Source of the DNA: Euglena gracilis
Lineage: Eukaryota; Euglenida; Euglenophyceae; Euglenales
DNA length: 64,000 bases
Assembly: GCA_039621445.1 (NCBI GenBank)
Contig: CP154956.1
Location: 69,743,649 to 69,807,648, forward strand
Direction: 5' to 3'
Of this stretch, positions 42,616 to 54,440 are shown piece after piece; the first letter of the stretch is position 1, and each line of letters begins with the position of its first letter. The translations under genes and the position numbers were made by a program. The notes under the pieces were generated by a model. The model was given only the letters and a program-made list of their open reading frames with translations, had not been told where the DNA came from and made no database searches.

Positions 42616-43340
42616 CAGTAAAAGGTGTCGCTGTGAAAGGTGCAAAAACAATCAAAGGATTGGCAGAAGGATTGGGGAGTTGCTGGAATTATTGTGTTCA
42701 TTCTTTGATCTCTTATGCTGGACCACCAGAATTTGTCTCGCGTTCTAAAGAATACTTTGGATGTGTGTGGACAAATTCAAGAAGAAATGATTGGGTTTGA
42801 AAGAGTTTAAATAAGTTCATTTATCAGTCAATAATTTACGTTCGACCCTCACGTTGAAGGCATGAAAAATTGTCACCGCCTTCATGTGGTCACTGGGTAA
42901 TAGCCACCTGATCGCGGGCATCTCCGCCCTTTGCGCTACTGCAGAGGGGCCAACCAAATCCACCGACCAGTGGCGCAGCCTACTGGATTTGCAGGTTCAG
43001 GGAAGGGAGACCATATACTATGTGAAAAACTGCAATGTTCGGATGGAGAGGGCTGTGTATCAGTGGGTGTGCGCGTAAGGAAGGTTAAGGGGGCAGGAAG
43101 GGAAAGGTGCAGCAGGGGAGGACTGAGAGGACGGATGTGGAGGGGAAAGTTAACAGGGTAAACGAGGATGGGCGCATGCTGACCCATGCTGAGCAGGGGT
43201 AATCCCAATGTACAGGTACAGGTCCTTGCGGGATGGGTGGGACCCTAGAGGGGATGGAGAGGGTCGGAGGAGGTGGGGCAAGCCGACTGTCCAGCAGAGC
43301 AAGGTGGGCGGCAAGGATGGTCGGCCAGGGGGAAAGGCCC
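42616..43340. other. stretch upstream of the PP2A B'' first exon
   Basis: No exon or element boundary could be supported. This interval should hold the promoter of the minus-strand gene, but no TATA-like or other core element is convincing. 42900-43340 has GC-richer open frames that lead into the LINE fragment. Confidence 0.3.
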
Positions 43341-44001
43341 TCAGAAGGCGTCCGTTGTATGACCGAGCTCCTTGGTAATGAGCAGGGCGCCAAGCTGTGC
43401 TGCAATCCCAGAGAACAAAGCCAAAGAGAGGCCTTGCTGTAACTCATTTAGGAAAACACTGCGCGCCCCCCCCCCCCCCGAGGCTGTGGCCCCGAGGCGC
43501 CGACGAAGTTCTTCCCACACCTTCCGGCTATCACCGCCGAAGGAGCCCCAAACACTGAGGATCAGCGGCTCCACGTGCCAAACAGCGCGCTCCGTGCTTA
43601 GTGGTTTTCCGGTTTGCACGGTTGCGGAGTAGATCCCATGAGGCGGATAGGCTCCAGGCCGCGCTCGGCGGGGAGGGGTGATTGACGCCCACATCAATAG
43701 CTCAAGATGTCGCTCCAGACAAGTGGGGCAGGAAGATGTCGGCATCTCGTTTCTGGTCCCTGGCGACCAATATTTCCAGGGCATGAGGGATACCCCGAGC
43801 CTGCAGCTGGGCCCCGAAGAAGTGTTGTATGCGATGGTGGCGTTCCCACCGTTTGATCTTGTGACAGCACAGCGCGTGGTCACCAAACGGGTCCACAACC
43901 TGGCCACATCCCAGGGGGCAGGGTGAGCCCGCCAGACTGAGTGGTACGAGGGGCAGTCCCAAGTGCCATTTGAGCATCAGCCGGAAAGAGGCACCGTCCA
44001 C
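43341..44001 (-). pseudogene. non-LTR retrotransposon reverse transcriptase, C-terminal fragment
   Basis: One frame reads LKWHLGLPLVPLSLAGSPCP then LGCGQVVD, PFGDHALCCHK, RHHRIQHFF and DADIFLPH: the C-x3-C...DPFGDHxxxC zinc-binding module with a following helix, found after the RT domain in many algal and protist LINEs. A second frame continues LSVWGSFGGDSRKVWEELRR then GLSLALFSGIAAQLGALL, the usual tail. The frame break and missing RT show a truncated copy. It is related in architecture to the element at 59.5-62.07 kb. Confidence 0.75.
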
Positions 44002-44600
44002 GGCGAAGCCGACGACCTTGGAAGGACGGGCACCGATCCAGCTTGAACAGGTTGAAGAACTCTAGTCCTCAAAGCGGACACGATCCCGGTCATTCAGGGT
44101 CGGCAGAAAAGCTGGGCGAGCTGCCTGGCACAGTTGCGCTCCACCACACCGCAGAGGCTGTGGACCCCCACGGTGATCTTCACCGGTGAACGTTCACCAG
44201 GGGGAGGGGTTTACTTTCGGCGGTGAAGTTCACTGGTAAATTCCACGGTGAACCTCAACTTTTGACGGTTTGGGGTGAAATCTTGATGGGTGAAACTGTG
44301 TTCTGGGGGGGTAGATCTGGCCTGGGGGGGGGGGCGACCTTAGGTCGGCCCACGGTCGCCAAAGGTCGCCAAAGGTCGCCCTTGGTTGATGTCAAAAAAT
44401 GCGCACCCGGGCAAATTAGCGCAACATACACACAAAAGGAGTTGCACACACAAGGGATTTTGTTGTTTTAGGGCCGCCGAACAGTTGCCTGCAGCGCTAC
44501 AATGCAAAAAAAAACTGGGTAGGAAATACCCATAGCAACCTTTGGCGACCTTTGGCGACCGTGGGCCGACCTAAGGTCGGCCCACTCCCCCCCCCTCCCC
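44002..44600. other. repeat junction region
   Basis: Holds GGTGAACGTTCACC-type palindromes (44175-44260), a triple CCAAAGGTCGCC repeat (about 44355-44380) and its inverse CCTTTGGCGACC (about 44540-44560). No gene seen. Confidence 0.4.
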
Positions 44601-45790
44601 AGAGTGCCAGACGGTAGACTGGGGGGGGGGTCCTGGGTGGTTGGCCGACTAGTCGGCCGACCACCCAACTGGTCGGCCGACTAGGCCTGGTCGGCAGCTA
44701 GTCGGCGAGACGGGGGGGGGGTCCTGGGTGGTCAGCCGACTAGTCGGCCGACCACCCACTCTAATGTAGTTACGGGCCAGTTTCGCCGACTTTTAAGCCC
44801 CCCCTGAGAATTTTTTTTGTCCAAATCACCCCAAAACCAGTCAAAACCCACCCGAATGGCTCCAGAACCCCCCAATCGAGGGTGAATATGCAAAAAACTG
44901 GGGGCAAAACGTCCATTTTGGGCCACTTTTGGCAAAAGAACACCTCTCCCGTTGTATATAAGTCAAATATAAGTCAAATTTTGCACAAAAAGGACTTAGC
45001 CCTCCAAGTATGTTGCCAACATAGAAGGGATTTTGTTATTTGAGGGGGGGTGCGGGGGGGGGCGGAGCGCCCCCCCCCCGCCTATGCCAAAGTGAGCCAC
45101 AAAAAAGACTTAGGCGCCGAGAATGTTGCCAACATAGAAGAGATTTTGTTATTTGAGGGGGGGGGGTGCGGGGGGGCGGAGCCCCCCCGCCTATGCCAAA
45201 GTGAGCCACAAAACGACTTAGCCCCCGAGTATGATGCCAACAAAGAAGGGATTTTGTTATCTGAGGCTCGGATGGGGGTGGAGGAGGGAGTTTTCAGCCT
45301 GTCGTGATGCAGAATGCTTGCATTTCTAAAGGATTTTCATGTAATCCCTGTTTCGTCATTGGTTTTTTACCCCTCCGGACCCCATAAAGGGCCCACCGAT
45401 CCCCCACCGACCAAAGATTTCCATCTGAGGGTGTTCCTGTTGGTGTAAGGCACTTATTTGGACCCATCCGGACCATTTCCGGGTGGTTTGGACCCGCCAC
45501 AGACCATCTTTATGACCACCGACTAGCCACCGACTAGTTTGCATACAATTTTCTTCATAAAAAGTCGGCGAGACTGGCCCGTAACTACATTAGAGTGGGT
45601 GGTCGGCCGACTAATCCGCCGACCACCCAGGACCCCCCCCCCCCCCGTCTCGCCGACTAGCTGCCGACCAGGCCTAGTCGGCCGACCAATTGGGTGGTCG
45701 GCCGACTAGTCGGCCGACCACCCAGGACCCCCCCCCGCAGTCTACCGCCTAGAGCCCCCCCCCCCAGGCCAGATCCGGGAGCCCTGTGTT
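44600..45790. mobile_element. long foldback/TIR element with CGGCCGACTAGTCGGCCG palindromes
   Basis: Left arm 44610-44800 (AGACTGGGGGGG, GGTCCTGGGTGGTTGGCCGA, CTAGTCGGCCGACC, CTCTAATGTAGTTACGGGCC). The right arm 45550-45760 is its inverse in the same order (GGCCCGTAACTACATTAGAG, then CCACCCAGGACCCCC). The arms are about 190 bp long and enclose about 750 bp that include the tandem array at 44988-45268. Target duplication not resolved. Confidence 0.75.
44988..45268. repeat. tandem repeat, 2.5 copies of a roughly 112-nt unit
   Basis: Each unit has GACTTAG, ATGTTGCCAACATAGAAG, GATTTTGTTATTTGAGG, a GGGTGCGGGGGGGCGGAGC block and CTATGCCAAAGTGAGCCAC. The third copy is partial. Confidence 0.85.
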
Positions 45791-46059
45791 CCTTTTCCTC
45801 TCAAAATAATCATTTTGAAGTTGATGGTTCATGGAATTATCTCGAAAATTCCGAAAACTTGCCCAAATTTTCATTTTTGGCCATTTTTGGCCAGAACATT
45901 ACCACCCCCCCCCCTTTATTGTCCCCCCCCCTTTATTGTCCCTGGGCCCCGGCCGACGGGGGGTTTTTTTGGCCCGGCCAATGAAATTCCTTTGGTACCC
46001 CTTTATTGTCCCCCCCCTTTATTGTCCGGTCGGGCCTCCCGGGGGCAGGTCGGTTGGAC

Positions 46060-46935
46060 AATAAAGGGGGGGGGGTGGTACTCTTGTGGTGAACTTCACT
46101 TGTGAAGTTCACCATTGGAGGTTAGGCAGGGGTGGTTTTTCGAAATTTTTCCGAATTTTTCCGAAAGAAAAATATATATAATATTTTTCCGAAAAAAAAA
46201 CAATCCTACCCGCCGCTTGCATCCGCAAGAAAACAGTCGTGCGTCGCAGAAGACCAGTCGATCCACGTGGTGAAAGACGTCAGGGTACACTGCGTATTTT
46301 AGTTTCTTGGTGTCGTCGGTGGAAGAAAAGAAAACCTTTTCAGACGTTCAGTTTGTTCGATTTTTTCTAAGCGCAACAGAACGGTGATAATGATGCCTTT
46401 TTGTTATTCAACCCGTTTGGCGTAACCCTGTAAAAGATGACAATGAAAACCTGTTTTGTGCAACCTTCTTTGGCACAAGAAACAGAACAGAAGAGAACTG
46501 AGCAAGCGTTGTTTTTTTTTTTGCGGTTTCCAGTGAGGCTGGGCAGTATGGGGGGGCCCCCAGTGAACTTCACCGGTGAACGTTCACCGGGGGGGGGGTA
46601 CTTTCGGCGGTGAAGTTCACCGGTGAACTTCACCATTTTGATGGTTGGGGGTTAAATTCTCATGGGTGAAATTTTGCTCCTTTCCTCTCAAAATGGTCAT
46701 TTTGAGGTTGATGCTTCATGGAATTTTATCGAATTTTCCAAAAACTTGGCCAAAATGTCATTTTTGGCCATTTTTTTGGCCAAAAAGTGCTTGGTGAACT
46801 TCACCGGTGAAGTTCACCGATGGGTTAGGCAGAGGGGGGGGGTCCGGGACCTCCCGCTGAGCTTTCAAACGGTGAACTTCACCATGGGGGGGGTCAAAAT
46901 GACCAAAGTCTACTGCCTGATCTCCCAGGTCTGGG
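46060..46935. repeat. GTGAACTTCACCGGTGAAG family, cluster 1
   Basis: Palindromes built on GGTGAACTTCACCGGTGAAG occur at about 46080-46115, 46565-46640 and 46790-46825, with TTTGAGGTTGATGCTTCATG and GGCCATTTTT words between. It ends with GACCAAAGTCTACTGCC (46910-46926), which is also the terminal sequence of cluster 2. A further unassigned open stretch lies at 46130-46550. Confidence 0.6.
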
Positions 46936-47204
46936 GCGCGCGCCGCAGCAGACGGCGTGCGTGCAGAGGATACACGTGCAGAAAACACGCGGGGGCACCC
47001 CTTGGCTGTTGTCCATCCGGAGGGGGGGGGCGTCATTCTGAAACCGCGCGGGGAGGGGGGGGAGTTGGTCCAACGTAGACCCTTTTAACGGGAAAAATGT
47101 TGGCCTTTTGATGAAATAAGGAAGAAATGCGCAGTGCAGGTGGGGGGGGGATGGCAAAGGGGAGGGAGCCAAGGGGTGAACGATGCCGGGCACATTACGC
47201 ACAA

Positions 47205-48024
47205 TTGAAACCGTGTATTGGGGCTCTGGCTTCACGCCCGAACCGGCGTTCTGGACGCCGGTTTGGCGCAGAAATTTTTGCGCCGAACCGGCGTCCAGAA
47301 CGCCGGTTCGGGCGGGAAGACGGCGTCCAGGGGACCCAAAATAAAAAGTGCCAAAAAGTGTCCAAAATGGTTAGTAGACATGTGGTAATCACATCTGAGC
47401 AGTTTTTGGGGGGTATTTGGCCAGATATTGGGGTATTTTGTGCAACAATTTCCATCTGGCCAAATTTGGGGATTTTTTGAAATAGAGTACCATGCAGCAC
47501 GGCTGAAATCTAAGGCCATCTGCTGAAAGCCCTTGAGAAGAGCTTTCGATCGATGGGCAACATGGCTGGTGAAACATAGGAATTTCGACTTTGCAAACAG
47601 GGTCGGAAAATGCGATTGCCGATTTTCAGAGTGCTGTGCAGTGTAGCTGAGTTCTGAGGGTACCAAATGAAAGGTCTTGGTGAGAGCTTTCAATTGATAT
47701 GCTGTATTGCACCTGAGGTGTGGGATTTCACAAATTAAAATGTCAAATTTTGGAATGCACGATCGCTGAAAATTAGCGCTGTATGCATAATGGCTGAATC
47801 CTGTGGCCATCTGCCAAAAGCCCTTGAGAAGGGCTTTCGATCGATGGGTAATATGGCACCAGACGTGTGAAAACTTCAATCGGCCGGTCGACATGGCCCT
47901 TCGCCCAAAGGAGCCCAAAAATGCTCCATTATGTTCGAAAAATGGGTATTTAGGCCGAAATTGGCCTAGATTCCTTGAACGCCGGTTCGGGCGTGAAGCC
48001 AGAGCCCCTAATCCACGGTTTCAA
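47205..48024. mobile_element. foldback element G, copy 1 (820 bp)
   Basis: Ends are inverted over about 45 bp: TTGAAACCGTGTATTGGGGC, then TCTGGCTTCACGCCCGAACC; the right end is the mirror image ending CCACGGTTTCAA. The interior begins with an inner hairpin (GAACCGGCGT...ACGCCGGTTC) and has two AAAGCCCTTGAGAAG.GCTTT stem-loops each followed by CGATCGATGGG. The copy at 57327-58139 has the same order and nearly the same length. Confidence 0.8.
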
Positions 48025-49060
48025 CAACTGTGTCCAGAATGCCGGTTCCGGCGTGAAGCCGTGTTCCAGAACGCCGGTTCGGGCTGCCGCGTTCTTCCGC
48101 GGTTGAAGCCGCGTTCTGGAACACGGCTTCACGCCCGAACCGGCGTTCTGGACACAGTTTTCGTATCAGAAACATACAAGGGGGGGGAGGGGGTTTAAAC
48201 CGCCGCGTCTTCCTCGGCAGCAGGGATGACGTTTATTTGTTGGAAACCGGTTTCCGAGGTGTTTAATTGTCGAAGAGCAAAAAAACGTGTCGATTACGGT
48301 CGAAATGACATCGCGAGTTAAGAAGTACTAAATTCTTAATTTATATATCTCTTTTTGTGTGTATATTTTTTTTCGCACACCACATGCCTGGAAAGGGGGC
48401 GGGTGCCCCTCAAAGATTTGAATGGCAAGAACACCAACCTTACCCTCATCATCAACAGCGGTTCTACTTCTACTTCCTTCATGGTCAACGGCCGCTGTTG
48501 GGGTTTGGTGACCCCTTATTCGTCGTTCCAGAACACCCTCCACAACTACAGCTGGCTGATAGCTTTATCTTGACGTCAATTCTGCGTTGTAACATAGCGA
48601 ACACTGTAGACATTACAATTGCCATGGCCCCAGGGCTTAAGACTTTTGTCATTGAATCTGCAAAATGTACCCCACGGCTCAGCAAAACTAAAGCCAAAAT
48701 GGTTCAAAATGCCCCAGGGCTGACACTGACACATGAAAGTTTTTCGAGTCCCAGCACAAATCCCAGAAAAACATTCTGCAGACGCAGTCTGCACAAAAGT
48801 CTCAGACAACTGCGCCCTGGATCAGCACCTAGGACAGCTTTTTGGGCAGCAAATTTTGGAACCAGAAATTCTTTCTCAGGATGTGGCCCCAGGGCCCCAG
48901 GCCTTGGCCATGATGCACCCAGATTTTGCCCCAGAGCTCAACAAATTTCAAATGATCACAAACAAAAATGCCCCAGGGCTGATTATCCAAATGAAAAACT
49001 GATGCCCAGAAAAGCATTCTGAGGACATGATTTGCACAAAAACTGATGCAAAAGCCTTCA
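48025..49060. other. unassigned region, partly repeated
   Basis: 48025-48170 holds extra GAACGCCGGTTCGGGC palindromes from the foldback family. 48370-49020 has overlapping plus-strand frames and a recurring GCCCCAGGGCT word (five or more times). No protein domain is recognisable. Confidence 0.35.
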
Positions 49061-49065
49061 GAAGA

Positions 49066-49235
49066 TGGGCCACCAGTTTTGTGTCAGATGGTGGCTAGTT
49101 TTGTGTCACAGATGGTGGCCAGTTTTGTGCCACAGATGGTGGCCAGTTTTGTCCCACAGAAATGTCCAGTTTTCGGCAGTTTTGGGCAGACGTGCTGGCC
49201 ATTTTTTGGCCACAGGTGGTTCCCAATTTTGGGCG
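49066..49235 (-). repeat. GGCCAGTTTTGTGCC tandem array
   Basis: About five units of GTGGCCAGTTTTGTGCCACA at 20-26 nt spacing. The reverse complement (TGGCCCAAAACTGGCC) is the unit of the arrays at 54.65 and 56.05 kb. Confidence 0.7.
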
Positions 49236-49239
49236 ACAA

Positions 49240-51090
49240 GTTGCAGCAAGTATTTGTCTTCTGCCTGGCACATTCTTGGAAAGACTTTCTGGAAAAATGT
49301 CAACCTTTGGTATTTTTTTCCCCCGTTCAACTGTCCCGTTCAACTGTCCCGTTCAACTGTCGTAACAGTATGGGGCCTGAGCTCCGCGTCGCAGCGAGCA
49401 GTCGACAGGGTGTTGCTTGGTAGTTGTTTTGGGTGAAGGAAATTACTTTCGCATAAGAAGATCGTTTCCTTTTCTCATCCGGGCTGGGAAAAAAAAAGGT
49501 GCTATACCGCAACCGCATTGCTGGTTTTCAGCAGTCGCTGTCGGTTCGTTGTCGGGAATGTCGGCTCGGCGGTTTTCATTTTGTCGGATTGCGAAAAAAC
49601 GATGTTGAAAAACGACTTGTTTAAAAACGACCCGTCTACCCTGCTCGGCAGTATTGGAGACAAGGCACAGGGGGGGGGGTCCGAGGGGGGGTTGGAAGCT
49701 GTACAGGGGGGGGGGAGGGGGGTCCATAGAAAATCACAACTGTACTGCCTACCCCCGAGACAGTTGCGACATTTTTCGTCCAATTGAGGTTGGCAATGAT
49801 GTATTTTGCTAAATTTAGATGCATTTTGCGAAATATTTGTCTCTTGTAAAAAGAATGGTAGCCAATGTTTTCACTTTAAACACTTAGCAGAAAGGCCGGA
49901 AGCAGCTTCAATCACTCCCCCTTGGCACACCATGCGGAATTGAGCCAGGGTTGACGTTTTTTTTGTTTTTTTTATAAAATAACAAATTATAATTTTTTTA
50001 AAAAATTTAAAAAATGCTTTTGATGGCACGTGTGAAAGCCAGCACCCTTTGCGGACTACGAAGCTGCAGAGATGAAAAAAGACCTTTTTTCTAAAAAAAA
50101 AAGAATTTCAAAAAAAAATTCCCCCAAACCCTCCATGAGGTTTTTTTGTAAAAAAAACAAAAAAAATTCTTAGGGGGTGCTACCCCCGTGATCCCGTGAA
50201 GGATCGGGAATCGATCCTTTTGCCATTCTTTTTTTAAAAAGCATTTTTTAATTCTTTTTTAAAAAATAAACTTTTATGTATCCTTGTCCGCCCAATGTAC
50301 CTTCACTCCCAAAAATGGCCAAAAATCTTGTCCCCTGGGGGTGTTCCCCCCGCGTCCCCCCCCGCATCCCCCCCCGCGTCCCCCCCGCGTCCCGGATTTT
50401 GGCCGGGCACATTTTTTTGGCCGACCAAAGAAAAATTGCATACAAATTTGGGTGACGCCAAAGAAATTGTGTGGGGGTGGTTGGGCCACGGTTCCCCCCC
50501 CGAGTCCCCCCCACGTCCCCCCCCCCGCGTCCCCCCCCGCGTCCCGAACCACCCCCCCTAAAAGAAGGGCCAAAAACTGGTGCATTTCCACACCCAAAAC
50601 GGAATTTTGTCAAAAATGGCCCAAAGTTCATCCCAAAAACGTGTTGGTCAAGAAAATCCTAACAAAATTCCCTTTCAAAAAATGAAAATTTTCATCACTA
50701 TGCAACGTCATGGATGTTGTCTCCCGACACCTGCAAAGTGACCCCCCCCCCCGTGACCCCCCCATGACCCCCCCCTTCGTGACCCGCACCACCCCCTTAA
50801 AAAACATGTTTTTTTGTTTCAAAAACAAACCGTTTTTAAATTTTTTTTCATCTGTTTTGGGGGGGTTGGAAGTGGGGGGAGGGGGGGGGTCCCGGGAGGG
50901 GGGGGGTCCCGGGAGGGGGGGGTTGGAACTGTACAGGGGGGGGGGAGGGGGGGTCCCAAGATTTGACGAAGTGTAGTGCCTTGTCTCCATTCCAATGGGG
51001 AATGTTCCTGTTCAGCTCCCGGGCATGGTTTTTCTTAAAAGACCCGAGGGGCGCAGTTTGCGGATCTAGAACACAAATTATCTGGCCTTC
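49240..51090. other. low-complexity and C/G-run region
   Basis: 49650-49730 and 50870-50960 share GGTTGGAA.CTGTACAGGGGG next to G runs. 50340-50400 and 50500-50560 are CCCCCCCGCGTC arrays. 49950-50280 is A/T-run low complexity with a short GGATCGATTCCCGATCC palindrome near 50195. No gene supported. Confidence 0.5.
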
Positions 51091-51094
51091 ATAC

Positions 51095-52253
51095 TACCGG
51101 GGACCGACAATTCATTTGTCTGTGGCATGTCTTCACAAAGGTAATTTCAACAAATCCTGTGTAGCGTTTTCTTCTGGAATTTCTGTGACATCATTTGTGC
51201 AACATCTGACACAGTTCGCACATCAGTATTCACTCAGGATATGTGTCTTTTCCCGAAGTGAAACTTTTTCTTTTTCAGGGGGGATGACTCTTTCTTTTCA
51301 ACAAAAAGTTTGCCATTTGAGTCGGTTGAGCCCCCCGTGACTGTTTTTCTTGGAAACAAATTACCGCGGGTGGGTAATTGCCGCGACGACAATTACCGCG
51401 GGGTTTTACAACGCGCTACCCCCGGGGACCGCGGGGACAAATAGCGCGCTACTCTGCACAGCTATACCGGAGGCCCATAGCCCGCTGGCGGCCATATGCA
51501 CTACCGGTACCCTAGGGACCGGTTGGGTGTACAAATAATGCTAAATGATGCCACAAGATACAAGATGCATGCAGATGTCACACCAAGTGGTCCCAAAAGT
51601 GGCCCCAAAACTTGCCCCAAGATGTGAATGTGAATCAAACAACTGTAAAGCAAATCCTGATACACAGATTACCATTACACGGCAACAATAAGACAAACAA
51701 AAAACCTTCGAGTTTCCAGGCACAGCAACAGGAACCAGAAAACACACACAACGGCCATTCCCAACAACATGAGCAGTTTAGCAGGGACATGCTCAGGTCC
51801 TGATTAGCTTCCTTCCAATGAAGATCATTCCAGCAAAGTCAGGTTGGGGAAATTATCCACACCTGTAAAGATTTTTGAAAATCTTTTCCTCAGCTTGACG
51901 TTGGTCTTGACTTGTAACTTGAATTTGAAACTTGATCTTGGTAACATAAACTTCATAAACACATCCTTGTAACTTGAACAACTCCAGGTTTCACTTCTCA
52001 GACATCTGCTGTCAAAAAAAACGCTTCTTTACCAGGGCACGTTGCCCGCCTGTGGACGGTTGGAAGCATAGCTGGAGAAAAAAATAAGGAATGGTGATTG
52101 TTCCGCGATTTGGGTAATAGCGCGGGGTTTATTAGCGCGGGGTTTATTAGCGCGCTTCGGCCGTGGAGCGCGCGGTAATACAGCGCGCCTAAAATGTCCG
52201 CGTTTAAGCCCGAGCGGGAATTACCCACCCGCGGTAATTGTCGGTCCCCGGTA
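51095..52253. mobile_element. TIR element TACCGGGGACCGACAATT, with a nested insertion
   Basis: Ends TACCGGGGACCGACAATT (51095-51112) and its inverse (to 52253). On the right arm the TIR continues ACCGCGGGTGGGTAATT; on the left this continuation appears only at 51363, after about 246 bp bounded by AATT on both sides. The interior carries GCGCGC-rich words (TTAGCGCGGGGTTTA repeated near 52125). No ORF recognised. Confidence 0.65.
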
Positions 52254-52447
52254 TAAGAAAAACCGTTAACCGTTCACGGGCTTCCCCACGTGAGGAAATG
52301 GGGTGCGTTCACGGGTGCGCACTACGGCACCCGTGAACGGACCCCGTTTTCACATATGCGCACCCGTGGTCGGTTCACGGGTGCACAGACGGCAGCTGTG
52401 GACGGAGTTTTACATAAAAAAAAAGGAAGGTACAAGTTTTACATATA

Positions 52448-52549
52448 AAAAAAAGCGGGGTCCGATCACGATTCCCGGTGGAGAAACGGGGGGCGCCGTA
52501 GGCGCCCCCCGTTTCTCCACCGGGAATCGTGATCGGACCCCGCTTTTTT
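52448..52549. repeat. Large hairpin of element B
   Basis: Perfect 49-nt arms (AAGCGGGGTCCGATCACG, ATTCCCGGTGGAGAAACGG, GGGGCGCC) around the trinucleotide GTA. The same position relative to the gene as in element A, but a different arm sequence. Confidence 0.95.
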
Positions 52550-52834
52550 CTTAAAACCGTTAACCAAGTTCACGGGCTTCCTCGCAGTAGGCAAGCACTT
52601 CCTAACGAGATGCCTAGGGGGTCAAAAATCGCGTTTTTGGCGTTCTGGGTAAACTTTGGCCGTTCACGGGTGCCGTAGTGCGCACCCGTGAACGGAATTT
52701 CCGTCCACAGCTGCCGTGCGTGCACCCGTGAACCGACCACGGTTGCGCAAGGTGTTACCCGTGATCGGAATTTGAATTTTTTGGGTTTTTTACATTTGTG
52801 TTTCTGTCTGTCCTCTGCTTTTCCCCACAGTCTG

Positions 52835-53440
52835 ATGAAGCGTTTTGCCAACATGATGGAAGCACAGATGCCCCGCCCCCCCCAACGTAGATGAATTTTT
52901 GGCTGTTTTACGTGGTGCCGGCTCCCTAGGAGCTGCTGCAGTGGATGCCCTTTTAGGCAGTCTCCCCACCGGTGGTCAAAATTTTGACCTGGGCCCCAAG
53001 AACCATGCCGCAGTAAAGTGTTTTTTGGAGTATATAGATGTTTGCAACCGGCATGGCGTTGTTTTTGGCTCTTTGGACGAAGTTTTGGGGGGTGGGCCAG
53101 ATGGTGCGTTGATGCTCGTGAACTTTTCAAGACGCAGCAGGAAGCCGATGCCTGGGTCCAGACAAGGCAGGAGAAGGTAGGAAAAGATGGGCGCCTTCGC
53201 TCCATGCCAGTGTCCAGTTTTCGGACCTATGTAAATGCTGTAAGCAACATTTACAAGGCATTGGCTCCCGTTTATGCCATCATTGTACCATCGTCTGTAT
53301 CCCAGTTCCCGCAGTTCAATGCGTTGGAGGGCTCTGTGCGACCAATTGATTGCAGCGCGGACTCTGTCACCCGGGACAATGATGTTGTTTCTGTTCCACC
53401 GCGTCTGGCGGTGGGCAGCCGGCGTCCTCTTCCCTACTGC
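52835..53440 (+). pseudogene. YR core-binding-like protein of element B
   Basis: Starts [16 protein letters not shown] after a plausible acceptor (TTTTCCCCACAG). It then needs a one-base shift at the same C8 run as copy A and reads [33 protein letters not shown], and (after a one-base loss relative to A near 53090) [40 protein letters not shown] and [11 protein letters not shown]. It diverges from copy A after that. The fold resemblance (helical core-binding domain of tyrosine recombinases) is inferred from pattern only. Confidence 0.6.
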
Positions 53441-53934
53441 GTAAATGTTTTTCCTTTTTTTTTATATGTAAAACTCCGTCCACGGCTGCCGTCTGTGCAC
53501 CCGTGAACCGACCACGGGTGCGCATATGTGAAAACGCGGTCCGTTCACGGGTGCCGTAGTGCGCACCCGTGAACGCACCCCGTTTCCTCACGTGGGGAAG
53601 CCCGTGAACGGTTAACGGTTTTAACAGTGCAATCGTCAAAAACGAGGACATTTGTCAGGGTTTTTTTACAGACATTTATCCCTCCCTGTCAGCCAGAAAT
53701 CCAGGGGGTTTTTGACGGGGTTTTTGTCATCGGGATTGCGTCGAGGCCACTAGGGCACTTTTGCTGCCCGTGGCTCCGTCGTTCCGCCCAATTTTTTGTC
53801 ACCCTTTTCATCCGCCGTTGATGGTGGTACTCAGTGCCTGGTGCTGGGCCTATCGGCACTTCCGCCCATATGTACTACACCCTCCCCCCTCCGGCCGGGA
53901 CTTCGGGCGAAAAAAATGATACCCTGTGGGGGTA

Positions 53935-54440
53935 TTGGGGGGTCGGCACCCCCCCCCCCCTCACCGACCCCCTCGCCACGCCATTTTACCCCCCCTCCCC
54001 CCCCCTTTTCAGACCCCCTCGCCACGCCATGTCAGCCGCGCCAAAGAAAATTTTCTTGGAAAACCCCCGCGCACCCCTCCCCCCCCCCATCCGGGATCCC
54101 CTCGCCACGCCAAAAACCCCCCCTCCCACCCCCCCTAGCCGGACGGCTCGCCACGGCGTGCCGACCCCCCATTACCAACACCCCCCCCCCTATTTGGCCG
54201 CCCTCCGGGCGGCCCGGACCCCCCTTCTGGCCAATTAGGGGGGGGGACAATCAGGGGGGGGTTACCCCTAACCCCCCCCCCCCTAATTGGCCACCTGGAC
54301 CACGTCCTTCATAGTCGCGAACCCCTGTAAACACCCGAATAAAGGCATTTTCCCTTGAAATGAGTAACCCCCCCCCCTAATTGGCCACCTGGGCTCTGGC
54401 CAATTGGGTGGGGGGACAAATAGGGGGGGGGTCACGTTAT
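53935..54440. repeat. C-run repeats with CTCGCCACGCCA and CTAATTGGCCA words
   Basis: CCCCTCGCCACGCCA occurs three times plus one degenerate copy (53965-54160). CCCCCTAATTGGCCACCTGG occurs at 54275 and 54370, with its inverse CTGGCCAATTAGGGGGG at 54228. Related CCCCCTAATTGAC occurs at 56278 and 56328. Confidence 0.6.

Larger units (their letters stand above)
52259..53622 (+). mobile_element. Hairpin/YR-like element, copy B (TIRs of about 170 bp)
   Basis: The first and last 170 or so bases are inverted repeats with only a handful of differences, beginning AAAACCGTTAACCGTTCACG and containing GGGTGCGCACTACGGCACCC. Inside the left TIR sits a hairpin with 49-nt arms (52448-52549), followed by a second CTTAAAACCGTTAACCAAG and the gene at 52835. 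Copy A has the same inner arrangement on the other strand. No clear target duplication; it abuts the TIR element ending at 52253. Confidence 0.88.
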
